NCBI GenBank assembly: GCA_040384265.1
Contig: JAZKJM010000005.1
Span: forward strand, 425,166-489,165
Direction: 5' to 3'
Source: Pseudomonadota bacterium
GTDB taxonomy: Bacteria > Pseudomonadota > Alphaproteobacteria > Rickettsiales > UBA3002
Length of the DNA: 64,000 nucleotides
The notes beneath the pieces are model-generated. The model searched no databases, had not been told where the DNA came from, and worked only from the letters and a program-made list of their open reading frames with translations. A program made the translations under genes and the position numbers. Shown in pieces: positions 16,148-25,357 of this stretch; within the stretch, counting starts at the first letter, position 1, and each line of letters begins with the position of its first letter.

Positions 16148-16885
16148 ATGCGCGTATTACTCGTAGAAGACGATCCATCCACCGCCAAAGCCATTGAGCT
16201 GTCGCTTGCCTCCGAAGGCATTATTTGCGACACGACCGAGCTGGGCGAGGAAGGCCTCGAGATCGGCAAGATGTATGATTACGACATCATCATCCTCGAC
16301 CTGATGCTGCCCGATATCGATGGCTATGAAGTGCTGCGCCGCTTCCGCGCTGCCAAAATCAACACCCCCATTCTCATTCTCTCCGGCCTTTCGGGCCCGG
16401 ATCAGAAAATCAAAGGCCTGGGTTACGGCGCCGATGATTACCTGACCAAGCCGTTCAACAAAGGCGAACTGATCGCCCGCATCCAGGCCATCGTGCGCCG
16501 CAGCAAAGGCCATTCGGAGTCGATTATCCGCACCGGCCTGCTGATGGTGAACCTTGACACCAGAGCGGTAGAAGTTGCCAGCAAGCCATTGCATTTGACC
16601 AGCAAAGAATATGGCATCATCGAGCTGCTTTCGCTGCGCAAGGGTTCAACCCTTACGAAAGAAATGTTCCTTAACCATCTGTATGGTGGGATTGATGAGC
16701 CGGAACTCAAAATCATCGACGTGTTCGTCTGCAAGCTGCGCAAAAAGCTGCAGGACGCATCCGGCGGCGAGAACTATATCGAAACCGTCTGGGGCCGTGG
16801 CTATGTGCTGAAGGAACCCGATGCGGTGACGGATGCCGCCCCGGCCAAAGAACCCAAGCGCCGCAAGGTTGCTGAAGAGGTCTAG
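16148..16885 (+). CDS. ctrA: Cell-cycle response regulator CtrA
   Basis: A 245-residue OmpR-type response regulator, the master cell-cycle and motility regulator of alphaproteobacteria. The N terminus [20 protein letters not shown] is nearly diagnostic for CtrA. The receiver has the acidic pair D8/D9, phospho-acceptor D51 (in IILDLMLPD) and K101 (LTKPF). The C-terminal winged helix contains [23 protein letters not shown] and [10 protein letters not shown]. Caulobacter CtrA ends in two alanines used for ClpXP degradation; this one ends in a basic stretch and EEV, so turnover may differ. chpT lies 2.2 kb away on the other strand, completing part of the phosphorelay. Confidence 0.95.
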   Translation: MRVLLVEDDPSTAKAIELSLASEGIICDTTELGEEGLEIGKMYDYDIIILDLMLPDIDGYEVLRRFRAAKINTPILILSGLSGPDQKIKGLGYGADDYLTKPFNKGELIARIQAIVRRSKGHSESIIRTGLLMVNLDTRAVEVASKPLHLTSKEYGIIELLSLRKGSTLTKEMFLNHLYGGIDEPELKIIDVFVCKLRKKLQDASGGENYIETVWGRGYVLKEPDAVTDAAPAKEPKRRKVAEEV

Positions 16886-16907
16886 GGCGTGACGCGACAG
16901 TGAATCG

Positions 16908-16940
16908 AAAGGGTGGGATAGCAATATTCCACCCTTTTTT
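16908..16940. terminator. Bidirectional intrinsic terminator between ctrA and cheW
   Basis: AAAGGGTGG pairs with CCACCCTTT around a short loop and is followed by a T-run on the + strand; the A-run on the other side makes it usable from the minus strand as well. It sits in the 53-base gap between convergent ctrA and cheW, touching the cheW stop. Confidence 0.8.
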
Positions 16941-17382
16941 ATGGCAGAATACGGGCCGTATCGAGCAGGATGATCCATGCGCCGTCATGCAGGCAGGCAC
17001 CCGTTGCCACTTCGCGCAAGGGGCCTGTAACATTCATCGGCACAGCGGCAGCGACCAGCGATAGCACCTCGCCCACCGCATCCACCCGCAGGGCAACCGG
17101 TTCGTCCCCATGATCGACCATCACCAGCATCGCCATCTGCGGATCGTCGCTGGGTGGCAGGCCGAGACGGCGGTGCAGATCCAGCACCGCAACCACACGC
17201 CCACGCAGGTTCAGCACTCCGGCGACCGTATCCGGCGCGCCCGGCACGGTGGTGATAGTTGGGGCCTGCATCACATCGCGCAGCTGCGCAACTGGCAGGG
17301 CGCAATGCTGCGCGCCCACGCGAATGGTGACATAATCCTGCGCGGGCGCATGCGCGCCGGGGGTAACGAGGGCGGTGCTCAT
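16939..17382 (-). CDS. cheW: CheW-like coupling protein
   Basis: A 147-residue single CheW domain. Visible features are the first strand VTIRVGAQHCALPVAQLRDV, the central GVLNLRGRVVAVLDLHRRLG that is the CheW signature, and the closing VDAVGEVL segment. CheW proteins link chemoreceptors to the CheA kinase. Its ATG overlaps the stop of the upstream cheA-like gene (ATGA), so the two are co-translated. No chemoreceptor, cheY, cheB or cheR gene is in the window. Confidence 0.85.
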   Translation of the reverse strand: MSTALVTPGAHAPAQDYVTIRVGAQHCALPVAQLRDVMQAPTITTVPGAPDTVAGVLNLRGRVVAVLDLHRRLGLPPSDDPQMAMLVMVDHGDEPVALRVDAVGEVLSLVAAAVPMNVTGPLREVATGACLHDGAWIILLDTARILP

Positions 17383-18989
17383 AACGCGCCCTCCTCAGCA
17401 AACGCGGGCGCGTGCTCGAACAGCGACGCCGCATCCACAATATCGGTCACTTTGCCGGCGATGACGGTGCTGCCCAGCAGATGCCCCTGCGCCGCCGTGA
17501 TGCGCAGACGGGACGGGGCCTCGACAATATCGGCAATTGCATCGACCACGAGGCCGACGAGGCGCTCGCCATGGGCGAACACAATCACCTCGAACGTGCC
17601 GTGTGTTGGTAGCGGGCGCGGCGGCAAGCGGCGCAGGCGCATCAGCTCGCCGCGGTATTGCACCACGCTCTCACCACCCGAACGCTCGACGGTCTCGGCG
17701 GCGATGATCTCCAATCGCGCCACCCCATCGAGCGGTACGGCCATCGGGGCGGCCGCCCCATCGCGGAACAACAGGAAGCGTGTTTGTTTCTCCCCGGCCA
17801 GCGGCGTGAGTGGTAGCGCTTGCACGGCTGGCAGGCGCGGTGCGGACAGGTCGATCTCGCGCAGCTGCGGCGCAAGGCCACGCGGATCGAGGATCAGCGC
17901 AATCGTGCCATCGCCCAGAATGGTCGCGCCGCCATAGGCGGTGATGCCTGCCAGCAATGGGCTGAGCGGGGTCGCCATCACCTGCATCGTATCGCAGACG
18001 CGATCAACAATGAGGCCAAACTCGGTGCTGCCCGCTTGCAGCAGCACGACCGAATCGCCCAACGTGGCGGGAAGCTGCAGGCGGTCGCGCAGCGTCACCA
18101 GCGGCAGGAGGCGGTCATGCAGGCGCAGTGCTGCGACTGCGTTGATCTGTTCGATGCGGTGCTCGGCGCCGATGCCCACATACATCAGCCCACCCACATG
18201 GATTTGCGGGATGGCAAATATTTGCCCGGCGCACTCGACGAGCAGCACGGGAATGCTTGGCTGCACGCAGCCCTGCATCACGCTTTCCTGCAATCCGGCG
18301 GTCAGGTGGGCGAGCTGCTGCGCGATGGTATCCAGCTCCCGGTCGGCACGCTGGCGGGCGATGGCGGAAAGCTGGTGGCGCAGCTGCGAGAGCTCCCCCA
18401 CCTGCTGCACCATGCTGGCTAGCACCGGCGCAGGCAGCGCGACGCCGGTGGGCGCGGTATCCTGCTCCTTCGTCACCGTATCGAGGCCCTGGCGGATCGC
18501 TTTGCGTTTGATTGCATCGGAAAGATCCGGCTTGGGGATGGATGGCACCACGGTGGCGATGGTGCGTGACTCGGGCAGCGTTTCTTGCACCGGCTCGGGC
18601 GCGGTGAGCACGCGAGCTTTTCCCGGCTGGGCGAGATGGGCGAGGAACGCCGCATCATCACCTTCCGGTTCGCGGCGATGCTCGGCCAGATGGGCGATGA
18701 TGGCTTTGATACGCTGCATGCTCTCCAGCAGCAACGCGGTGGTATCAGCAGTGACAGCAACCTCGCCGTTACGGATGCTGGTCAGCAACTGCTCGCACCC
18801 ATGGGCCACCGCCTCGAGGCGCGGCAGGCCGAGGAACCCACAGGTGCTTTTGATGGTGTGCACCAGCCGGGCGATGGCGGCAAGTGCGGTCTGGTTATCC
18901 GGGGTATCGGCGAGCGTGACCAGCTCGCGGTCAAGGAAATCCAGCGCTTCGGAGGTTTCCGAGATGAAGTCGTCAATCAAATCGTCCAT
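17379..18989 (-). CDS. CheA-like protein lacking the kinase domain (Hpt - P3-like - CheW - CheW)
   Basis: The 536-residue product starts with an Hpt domain (residues 1-120) with the phospho-acceptor His44 in LVHTIKSTCGFLG. A linker leads to a P3-like dimerisation hairpin (about 183-240, MVQQVGELSQLRHQL). CheA would then have an ATP-binding domain of about 180 residues; none of its N, G1 or G2 boxes is present. The sequence passes directly into a CheW-like domain (about 247-395) and a second one (about 397-530). The ATG at 18989 gives the usual CheA-like start; the longer frame adds a foreign tail. It cannot autophosphorylate as CheA does. It is followed by cheW and preceded by chpT. Confidence 0.8.
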   Translation of the reverse strand: MDDLIDDFISETSEALDFLDRELVTLADTPDNQTALAAIARLVHTIKSTCGFLGLPRLEAVAHGCEQLLTSIRNGEVAVTADTTALLLESMQRIKAIIAHLAEHRREPEGDDAAFLAHLAQPGKARVLTAPEPVQETLPESRTIATVVPSIPKPDLSDAIKRKAIRQGLDTVTKEQDTAPTGVALPAPVLASMVQQVGELSQLRHQLSAIARQRADRELDTIAQQLAHLTAGLQESVMQGCVQPSIPVLLVECAGQIFAIPQIHVGGLMYVGIGAEHRIEQINAVAALRLHDRLLPLVTLRDRLQLPATLGDSVVLLQAGSTEFGLIVDRVCDTMQVMATPLSPLLAGITAYGGATILGDGTIALILDPRGLAPQLREIDLSAPRLPAVQALPLTPLAGEKQTRFLLFRDGAAAPMAVPLDGVARLEIIAAETVERSGGESVVQYRGELMRLRRLPPRPLPTHGTFEVIVFAHGERLVGLVVDAIADIVEAPSRLRITAAQGHLLGSTVIAGKVTDIVDAASLFEHAPAFAEEGAL

Positions 18990-19092
18990 GCAAATTCCCC
19001 GCGCACCCGATGCTGGCGCGATACTGGACGCAGGCGGACAAAAAGAAAAGCGATAACGCACGGGTATCCACGGCCCTTGCCGCGGGTGGGCC

Positions 19093-19755
19093 TTAGGAAG
19101 CGCTGGCGAGCGATACCTGGCGCTGCACTACGCCGATGGCAAACGTGCCGCCATCGACCGTGTAGCTGACCTGCGCGCCCACTTCCTCCGCCAACTTCAT
19201 GGCAAGGAACGGTTGGGCGGTTTTGGGTGTCATCGGCACATTGGCATCATCCGATGTCAGGATGGAGATGGTTTCGGGATCGAGTTTGATCGTTTCGCCG
19301 GTGACGCTGATGGCGATGTTTTTTTCCGTCTCGGTCTGCGACACACGCACCGACAACACGCCGCCGCGAATGGCGCTCGCACCGACGATAATCATCAGGT
19401 TCAGCAACAACCGCGACATTTTCTGGCTGACGGCAACGCCGGAGGCATCCGTATGGCTATCGGGCCAGTCGAGTTTGAGTTTGGTGCCGGAGAAAAAATC
19501 CTGCGCGATTTTCTTTTTATCGGCAAGCGATGCCTCGCCTGTATCGCCCACGCGGCCATAGGCCTGACGGTAAAACTGCAAGCGGTTTACCGCTTCGTGC
19601 GCGCTGGTGAGGATCAGCTGCACGGCTTCGTTCTGCATGTCGAAACCTTCCTCGTCGAGAAATTCTGCGCCGTTATTGACTGCGCCGATCGGCCCCGTGA
19701 GGTCGTGGCACAGGCGTGTCGCCAGCATTTCCGCCAGTTTGGTTTCGTGGGTCAT
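19093..19755 (-). CDS. chpT: Histidine phosphotransferase ChpT
   Basis: A 220-residue protein with the ChpT layout: an N-terminal dimerising helical hairpin containing His17-Asp18 in LCHDLTGPIGAVNNGAEFL, then a degenerate ATPase-like domain. In Caulobacter ChpT passes phosphate from the CckA kinase to CtrA and CpdR. AGGGAG precedes the ATG. It lies just upstream of the cheA-like gene and within 4 kb of ctrA. The C-terminal domain lacks clear nucleotide-binding glycine boxes, as expected for ChpT. cckA is not in the window. Confidence 0.88.
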   Translation of the reverse strand: MTHETKLAEMLATRLCHDLTGPIGAVNNGAEFLDEEGFDMQNEAVQLILTSAHEAVNRLQFYRQAYGRVGDTGEASLADKKKIAQDFFSGTKLKLDWPDSHTDASGVAVSQKMSRLLLNLMIIVGASAIRGGVLSVRVSQTETEKNIAISVTGETIKLDPETISILTSDDANVPMTPKTAQPFLAMKLAEEVGAQVSYTVDGGTFAIGVVQRQVSLASAS

Positions 19756-19854
19756 GGTTGCTCCCTTGGTATTGCTTTCAGGCCGATCATAGCAGGCCTC
19801 TTTAACGTAGGCTACACCCCAACCTTAAACATTTGGTTAACGCAGGCGAGAAAT

Positions 19855-20433
19855 TTAGGCAGATGGGAAAAGTGTGGCTTCGATCAGGCTGGCGAGGCCA
19901 TGCAGGGCGACCATATGGGCCTCCTGCACATGGGCAGTGATAAGCGACGGAACCATAAGGGTAAAATCCGCATCGACCGGTGGGTTGGCGCGGGCCTTTT
20001 CGCCGGTGAACAGCGCTGTTACCAGCCCTTTTTCGCGGGCGGCAGCAAGGGCGCGCAGCACGTTGGGGCTTTTGCCCGAGGTGGATAGGGTGATGAGCAC
20101 ATCCCCCGCCTGCCCCAGCGCCTCAACCTGACGGGCGAAGATGTAATCATACGCATAATCATTGGCGATGGCGGTGATGATGCCGGTATCCGCCGTCAGC
20201 GCAATCGCGGGCAGTGCGCGGCGATCATGCACGAAGCGGCCGACAAATTCCCCGGCGATATGCATCGCGTCGCAGGCGCTGCCGCCATTGCCGCAGAAAA
20301 TCAGTTTCCGGTTGGTGGCGAGCGCCTGGGCACAGGCATCCGCCAGCGCCAGCAGCGGTGCGCTGCAATCGCGAAACATGCCATCCATCGCGCGGCGATG
20401 CTCGGTGGCAATCGTTTCGAGAATCGCGTTCAT
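19855..20433 (-). CDS. gmhA: Sedoheptulose 7-phosphate isomerase
   Basis: The first enzyme of ADP-heptose synthesis, converting sedoheptulose 7-phosphate to heptose 7-phosphate. The 192-residue SIS-domain protein shows [22 protein letters not shown], the phosphate-site [14 protein letters not shown], and the C-terminal [13 protein letters not shown] helix with metal and catalytic histidines. I chose the ATG at 20433, which overlaps the rpe stop (ATGA) and gives the usual length; the longer frame upstream is noise from rpe. gmhB is at 3.3 kb, so the pathway genes are split. Confidence 0.93.
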   Translation of the reverse strand: MNAILETIATEHRRAMDGMFRDCSAPLLALADACAQALATNRKLIFCGNGGSACDAMHIAGEFVGRFVHDRRALPAIALTADTGIITAIANDYAYDYIFARQVEALGQAGDVLITLSTSGKSPNVLRALAAAREKGLVTALFTGEKARANPPVDADFTLMVPSLITAHVQEAHMVALHGLASLIEATLFPSA

Positions 20434-21086
20434 GCGCGCAACCCGGCGATGTTCTTGGCATAATCCGCCGCATTGCCGGTGAAAACAGCAGAGCCCGCGA
20501 CCAACACATCCGCCCCTGCCGCGATCACTTCTTTCGCGGTGCTGGCGTTTACGCCGCCATCGACTTCGAGCATAATCTTGCGGCCGGATTTTTCGATCAT
20601 CGCGCGGATATTGCGGATTTTGGCGAGCTGGCTGGCGATGAAACTCTGCCCGCCGAAGCCGGGGTTCACCGTCATCACGAGAATTAAATCCACCTCGCCC
20701 ATCACATATTCCAGCACCGATTCGTGGGTGGACGGGCAAATCGACACGCCCGCTTTTTTGCCAAGCGATTTAATCAGCGCCAGCGAGCGATCCAGATGCG
20801 GCGTCGCCTCGGCATGGATGGTGATAATATCCGCCCCGGCGCGCGCGAATTCGGGAATCAGCTCCAGCGCCGAGATCATCAGATGCACATCGAGCGGCAG
20901 GGTGGTGTGTGGGCGAATCGCCTTCACCACCATTGGCCCGATGGTGAGGTTGGGCACGAAATGCCCGTCCATCACATCCACATGCACGAGATCCGCGCCG
21001 GCGGCGGTGATAGCCGCGATTTCCTCGCCCAGCCGCGCGAAGTCAGCGGAGAGGATCGAAGGGGCAATGCGGATGTTTTTTGTCAT
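20430..21086 (-). CDS. rpe: Ribulose-phosphate 3-epimerase
   Basis: A TIM-barrel enzyme interconverting ribulose 5-phosphate and xylulose 5-phosphate. The 218-residue product has [15 protein letters not shown] at the start, the metal-site [30 protein letters not shown] and [13 protein letters not shown]. Its product feeds the pentose pathway that supplies sedoheptulose 7-phosphate to GmhA, whose gene overlaps it by four bases, a sensible metabolic pairing. Confidence 0.95.
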   Translation of the reverse strand: MTKNIRIAPSILSADFARLGEEIAAITAAGADLVHVDVMDGHFVPNLTIGPMVVKAIRPHTTLPLDVHLMISALELIPEFARAGADIITIHAEATPHLDRSLALIKSLGKKAGVSICPSTHESVLEYVMGEVDLILVMTVNPGFGGQSFIASQLAKIRNIRAMIEKSGRKIMLEVDGGVNASTAKEVIAAGADVLVAGSAVFTGNAADYAKNIAGLRA

Positions 21087-21128
21087 GCTCAGGCCATAGC
21101 AGCGCGGGCGACGGGCAGCAACCGCAAA

Positions 21129-22409
21129 CTAGCGTTTGAGGAAACACACCGCGAAAAACCCATCCATGCCGCCGCGTTCGGCCAGGTGGCTGGGCAGTGT
21201 GCGCAGCATGCCGCTGGTGATGCATTCGGCAGGGATTTCGCTTGCAGCATCAACCGGCACCAGCGCGGCATCGGCCTGCGCGCCGAGGAACCATGCCGCT
21301 TGCGCCTCGCCCTCCTCGGGCTCCAGCGAGCAGACGCAATAGACCAGCTTGCCGCCGGGTTTGAGGAAGCCCCAGGCGCGCTCCAGCATGCGGCGTTGCA
21401 GTTTGGCCAGCTCCGCAATGTCGTTTTCATCGAGAATCTGCACCACCTCGGGATGACGGCGCCAGGTGCCGGTCGCGGTGCAGGGCGCATCGAGCAAAAT
21501 GGCGTCATAGGCGCGGTTGGGCTGCCATTCGAGCACATCGCCCGTCACCACGTTGACGCCCAGCTGCAGGCGCGCCATGTTTTCCTTCAGCCGCTTCATG
21601 CGGCCGGGCGAACGGTCGAGCGCGGTGACAAACCCACCGGCGCGCGCCAGCTGCATGGCCTTGCCGCCGGGGGCGGCGCACAGATCCAGCACTTGCAATT
21701 CCCGCACATCGCCCAGCAAACGCACGGGATAGCTCGCCGCCAGATCCTGAATGAAAAACGCGCCTTCGCCATAGCCCGCCAGTGTTTCCACCGCGTCATG
21801 CGCGGCATCCATGCGCAGCATGTGCGCATCGAGGCGGGTTGCGCCGTCCATATCCGTCGCGCTGTTGATATCGAGTGGCGGGCGCTGCATCGCCACCGCC
21901 GCCATCGCACGCACGGTATCGGCACCATATGCCGCCTCCCAGCGCGCACGCAGCCATGCGGGCAGGTTCACCACCGCATCCGGCAGCGTTGGCCGCTCAC
22001 GCGCCGCTTTTTGCAAAATCGCATTCACCAGCCCCGCCAGCCCGCCATCCTTGCTGGTTTTCACCAGCTCCACCGTTTCGTTAACGGCGGCATGCGGCGG
22101 CGTGTCGAGCAGCAGCAACTGCGCCAGCCCCATCCGCAGCGCATTGGTGATCGGCAGGCGCTTGGGCGGTAGCGGTTTATCGAGATACCCCGCCAGCAAT
22201 GCATCCAACTGGCCGAGATGCTGCACCGTGGTCAGCGCCAGCAGCATGGCGAAGCGCTGGTCGGCCTCGCCGCCGCGCAACGGGTGGTTATGCAGCGCCT
22301 CATCCAGCGTGCGGCCTTCGCCGAGCATAGTGGCAAGCAGCCCCCACGCCTGCGCACGGGCGGAAAGCTGGGCCTTATGGATGGGTTTAGCAGGCGGTTT
22401 TTTCGGCAT
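21129..22409 (-). CDS. rsmB: 16S rRNA (cytosine-967-C5)-methyltransferase
   Basis: A 426-residue RNA methyltransferase of the Sun/RsmB type. The N-terminal 150 residues form a NusB-like RNA-binding domain (AWGLLATMLGEGRTLDEAL onward). The C-terminal catalytic part has the SAM motif LDLCAAPGGKAMQLA, the first catalytic Cys in LDAPCTATGTWRRHPE and the second in YCVCSLEPEEGE. Both cysteines needed for the m5C mechanism are present. It lies 42 bases upstream of rpe in the same direction. Confidence 0.92.
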   Translation of the reverse strand: MPKKPPAKPIHKAQLSARAQAWGLLATMLGEGRTLDEALHNHPLRGGEADQRFAMLLALTTVQHLGQLDALLAGYLDKPLPPKRLPITNALRMGLAQLLLLDTPPHAAVNETVELVKTSKDGGLAGLVNAILQKAARERPTLPDAVVNLPAWLRARWEAAYGADTVRAMAAVAMQRPPLDINSATDMDGATRLDAHMLRMDAAHDAVETLAGYGEGAFFIQDLAASYPVRLLGDVRELQVLDLCAAPGGKAMQLARAGGFVTALDRSPGRMKRLKENMARLQLGVNVVTGDVLEWQPNRAYDAILLDAPCTATGTWRRHPEVVQILDENDIAELAKLQRRMLERAWGFLKPGGKLVYCVCSLEPEEGEAQAAWFLGAQADAALVPVDAASEIPAECITSGMLRTLPSHLAERGGMDGFFAVCFLKR

Positions 22410-22485
22410 AGCGAAGGCTCATGACAGCATCCCGCCTCGGATGCAAGTGTTGCCCCACCGCCGCCGTGCTGCTATAAGCGGCCCC

Positions 22486-22629
22486 ATGGACGATCCCAAA
22501 CAGCCCCCTGCCCCACCCGCCGAGCCGCTGCCCGCCAGCCTCGATGCCCCCGCAGCCCCAGCCAAACCGCGCCTCGACCCCACCCGCTACGGCGATTGGG
22601 AACTCAACGGCAAATGTGTGGATTTCTAG
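22486..22629 (+). CDS. DUF1674 small protein (SDHAF4-like succinate dehydrogenase assembly factor)
   Basis: A 47-residue protein with a Pro/Ala-rich start and the conserved C-terminal block RYGDWELNGKCVDF, which is the hallmark of DUF1674. The eukaryotic homologue SDHAF4 helps flavinated succinate dehydrogenase subunit mature. It stands alone between rsmB and tRNA-Ala, and it is shorter than most gene finders report. Confidence 0.85.
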   Translation: MDDPKQPPAPPAEPLPASLDAPAAPAKPRLDPTRYGDWELNGKCVDF

Positions 22630-22691
22630 CCCCCGCACCCCCGCCCACCCCACGCCCATACACAGGCCAGAAAAAATGCACATGTCCGTGC

Positions 22692-22720
22692 TTGACGCCG
22701 CCGCGCGATTCGTTTAGCAC
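22692..22720 (+). promoter_or_regulatory. Candidate tRNA-Ala promoter
   Basis: TTGACG (22692-22697) is followed after 17 bases by TAGCAC (22715-22720), 15 bases before the tRNA. The -35 is strong and the -10 weak. Confidence 0.45.
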
Positions 22721-22735
22721 ACCTCCACCTTTTGT

Positions 22736-22811
<76 letters not shown>

Positions 22812-22976
22812 GTTTCCCAGTTAGATTGGAAACGCGCGATTTTATCCCCCACCTGGCGTTTTTAATAATATTTTATATATTTCAATGGATTGTCTTGTCC
22901 ATTCCTGCGTAGCATCGTCATATTATCGTAACATAACGGTGCTATAGTTAGCACTGCACTCTTACGGGGATAGTAG

Positions 22977-24152
22977 ATGCTACGCGGCGCCGACATTCAT
23001 TCCGATTCCATCATTCTGCATTGTGAAACGGCAGAGGACCTTCAAGCCTTTGAGGGGCTGACAGGGATAGACCCCCATTGCTTTCATTTTTGGCAAAAAG
23101 GGACAGGTCGTGGGCCACTGCCCATGCAGGTTAGCTACCATATTCCGGAAAATGGGCAGGCTGTGAGCCGGGAAATCACAAACAAGATATTAGGAACTCC
23201 GCAGCAAGGGGAAACAGAATACCGCATCGAATTAAGGCTACCTTCCAAAGCGAGCACGACTGCTCGTGCCTTGCCCGCGCCCGAGGCGCGCACCCCATCA
23301 AAATTCTTTTTTGAGGATATTACCGATCTGGCACGCGCGCTGGGGAAAGGCAGACGGGATGCGCAGGGAAATCTTATCGAAGCGAGTCACTATGGCCATA
23401 CACCATTGATTACCGAAGCCCAAGAAAATGAGCTGGTGCAGCTTGCTCGCGACGCATCCGATTTGGAAGCAGCGCACACGTTATTTTTCCCGAATCGGCA
23501 TGCACCGCGGTTCATGGTTGAAACCGATCATGGCGATATGTGTGTGGGCTTTAACAAAACGCATCCCGACTATCATAAAGCCGAAGCGGATGCAGCGTAC
23601 AAGGCTGTCTATGCTACCAAGGTCCAGGATTATATGGACACAGAAACCCTGCAAGAGGCAGCAGGCGCGCTGGTGGCACATGGCATGCTGTCAGAAGAGC
23701 AGCGCCCACAATTTATGCACGATGTCAGAGCGATGCGTTTGCGCCAGAAAGCTATTGCGAACTTAGAATATGCGCGCACCGGTGTCGCCACCGCACGCCA
23801 TAGTCCCGCGCAGCTCGACACCAGCAGGCGTTACGTGGAAATCATGCGAACATTGGCGGAAACAGGGGATGTCTCGCGGCTTTCGTTAGAAGACCTAGAG
23901 AGCATGCATCATATTGGGCAAGGCACCGCTTCCGTCTATGATTTTGTACAAATCGCCGGGCGTGCGGGGGTTTTTGAAAAAATCTGCCAAGATTATCTCC
24001 CGGAAATTGAAACTGCCATTGCCACTCCTAGCGTTGACGCCACACTCACAGCAACGCAGAAATTAATGGGTCTAGTAAAACCGACCGGGCGCGCCAATGG
24101 TCGAGATGAACATGGCCAATTATTGAACAATGGCGCCAGCTACCGCGGATAG
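22977..24152 (+). CDS. Unknown 391-residue protein downstream of tRNA-Ala
   Basis: I recognise no family. The protein looks soluble and has no signal peptide or membrane segment. The N-terminal third (about 1-95) is beta-rich; the rest is mainly helical, with a charged centre (residues 150-270). A His/Asp-rich patch, ETDHGDMCVGFNKTHPDYHKAE split across residues 182-203, could bind metal, but no catalytic motif is clear. The codon use is less GC-rich than in the housekeeping genes nearby, which with its place just after a tRNA hints at acquisition. The ATG has a purine-rich ACGGGGATAG upstream. Confidence 0.6.
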   Translation: MLRGADIHSDSIILHCETAEDLQAFEGLTGIDPHCFHFWQKGTGRGPLPMQVSYHIPENGQAVSREITNKILGTPQQGETEYRIELRLPSKASTTARALPAPEARTPSKFFFEDITDLARALGKGRRDAQGNLIEASHYGHTPLITEAQENELVQLARDASDLEAAHTLFFPNRHAPRFMVETDHGDMCVGFNKTHPDYHKAEADAAYKAVYATKVQDYMDTETLQEAAGALVAHGMLSEEQRPQFMHDVRAMRLRQKAIANLEYARTGVATARHSPAQLDTSRRYVEIMRTLAETGDVSRLSLEDLESMHHIGQGTASVYDFVQIAGRAGVFEKICQDYLPEIETAIATPSVDATLTATQKLMGLVKPTGRANGRDEHGQLLNNGASYRG

Positions 24153-24279
24153 TTCGCTTGGCCCACAAGCTGCCATGAAATAGTAAATTCTGCCAACTAC
24201 GTCCTTCCTGGCTGTTCCATATCGCTATCTTATGGCGGCGGGCAGAGAATATGGCCTCCTCTTCGAAAAGCGAGCAGCC

Positions 24280-25341
24280 ATGGCCTACCGGATTTTTAGA
24301 CGCAAACGCTATATCGTGGCCGCGGTTATCGGCCTTGTGCTGGTGGTGCTTATCGTCGCGCGGCTTTACCTGAGTGTGTGGTTGCTTGGCCACGTGAATA
24401 AAGCACTGGCGAATATGGATGGTTACCACGGCTCGGTCGAGGGCATTTCGATCGATTTGTACCGGGGCGCTTACCGCATTCATAAGCTGGTCATCGTCAA
24501 GAAAAATGCGGGCATCCCCACACCGTTCATGGATATTGCTCAGATCGATCTTTCCCTGCAATGGGGCGCGTTGCTGCATGGGCGCATCGTGTCGGATATT
24601 GCGCTTGATCAACCCATCATCACCTTCGCCACCAGCGCTTCGGGCGCCGCCAAACAATCCGGCGCGGGGGTGGACTGGAACAAGCCCATCCGCGAGCTGA
24701 TGCCGATTGATATCAACGTCGTCACCTTCACCAACGGCAAGCTCAGTTACCGCGACTTCTCGGCCTCGCCCAAAGTGGATATTTATATCAACCGGATGCA
24801 TGGCGAGTTGCGCAACCTGCGCAACGTGGTGGATACGACCACGCCGCTGCCATCGAGCATTGTCGTCGCGGGCGATTCCATCGGCAAGGGCACGCTGCAT
24901 ATTGCGGGCCATATGAATATCCTGAAGCCCGTGCCCGATATGGATCTGGATGCGAAGCTCGAGAACGCGAATCTGGTTGCGTTGACGGATTACAGCAATG
25001 CCTATGCCGCGATTGATATCAAGAAAGGCAAGCTCAGCGTCTATTCAGAGCTGAGCATCAAAAACAACCGTGTTTCGGGCTATGTGAAGCCCATTGCTAC
25101 GGATGTTTCGCTCATCGATTTGCGCAGCGCCAGCAATCCCATCAAGCTGGTGTGGGAGAGTACGGTTGCGGTTGTTGTGGCTATTTTCACCAATCATCGT
25201 AATGACCAGTTCGCCACCAAAATCCCGCTTGAAGGCAGCCTCGACAATATATCGACCGACACGTGGTCGGCCATTAGCGGCATTATACGCAATGCGTTCA
25301 TCGAAGCGTTCGATAAAGGGTTTGATCGGGATAAAGATTAG
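24280..25341 (+). CDS. DUF748/AsmA-like membrane-anchored protein
   Basis: The 353-residue product has a basic N terminus and one transmembrane helix (about residues 10-32, YIVAAVIGLVLVVLIVARLY). A long beta-rich periplasmic part follows, with the DUF748-like phrases YHGSVEGISIDLYRGAYRI and PTPFMDIAQIDLSLQWGALL. AsmA-like proteins of this fold bridge the envelope and are linked to phospholipid transport, which is family knowledge and not seen here. I chose the ATG at 24280 over one 48 bases upstream because it places the basic residues directly before the helix. Confidence 0.72.
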   Translation: MAYRIFRRKRYIVAAVIGLVLVVLIVARLYLSVWLLGHVNKALANMDGYHGSVEGISIDLYRGAYRIHKLVIVKKNAGIPTPFMDIAQIDLSLQWGALLHGRIVSDIALDQPIITFATSASGAAKQSGAGVDWNKPIRELMPIDINVVTFTNGKLSYRDFSASPKVDIYINRMHGELRNLRNVVDTTTPLPSSIVVAGDSIGKGTLHIAGHMNILKPVPDMDLDAKLENANLVALTDYSNAYAAIDIKKGKLSVYSELSIKNNRVSGYVKPIATDVSLIDLRSASNPIKLVWESTVAVVVAIFTNHRNDQFATKIPLEGSLDNISTDTWSAISGIIRNAFIEAFDKGFDRDKD

Positions 25342-25357
25342 CGTTTCTCGTGGTCGC

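Noticed and set aside
17379..18989. Frameshifted ordinary cheA
   Set aside because: The frame is continuous, both flanking domains are complete, and no ATPase remnants are visible in other frames between them.
19825..19840. Possible CtrA box upstream of chpT
   Set aside because: The two TTAA halves are separated by eight bases, not seven, so it is only a near-match.
24046..24912. Minus-strand frame over the DUF748 gene
   Set aside because: No protein character; the plus-strand gene with a clear membrane anchor explains the region.
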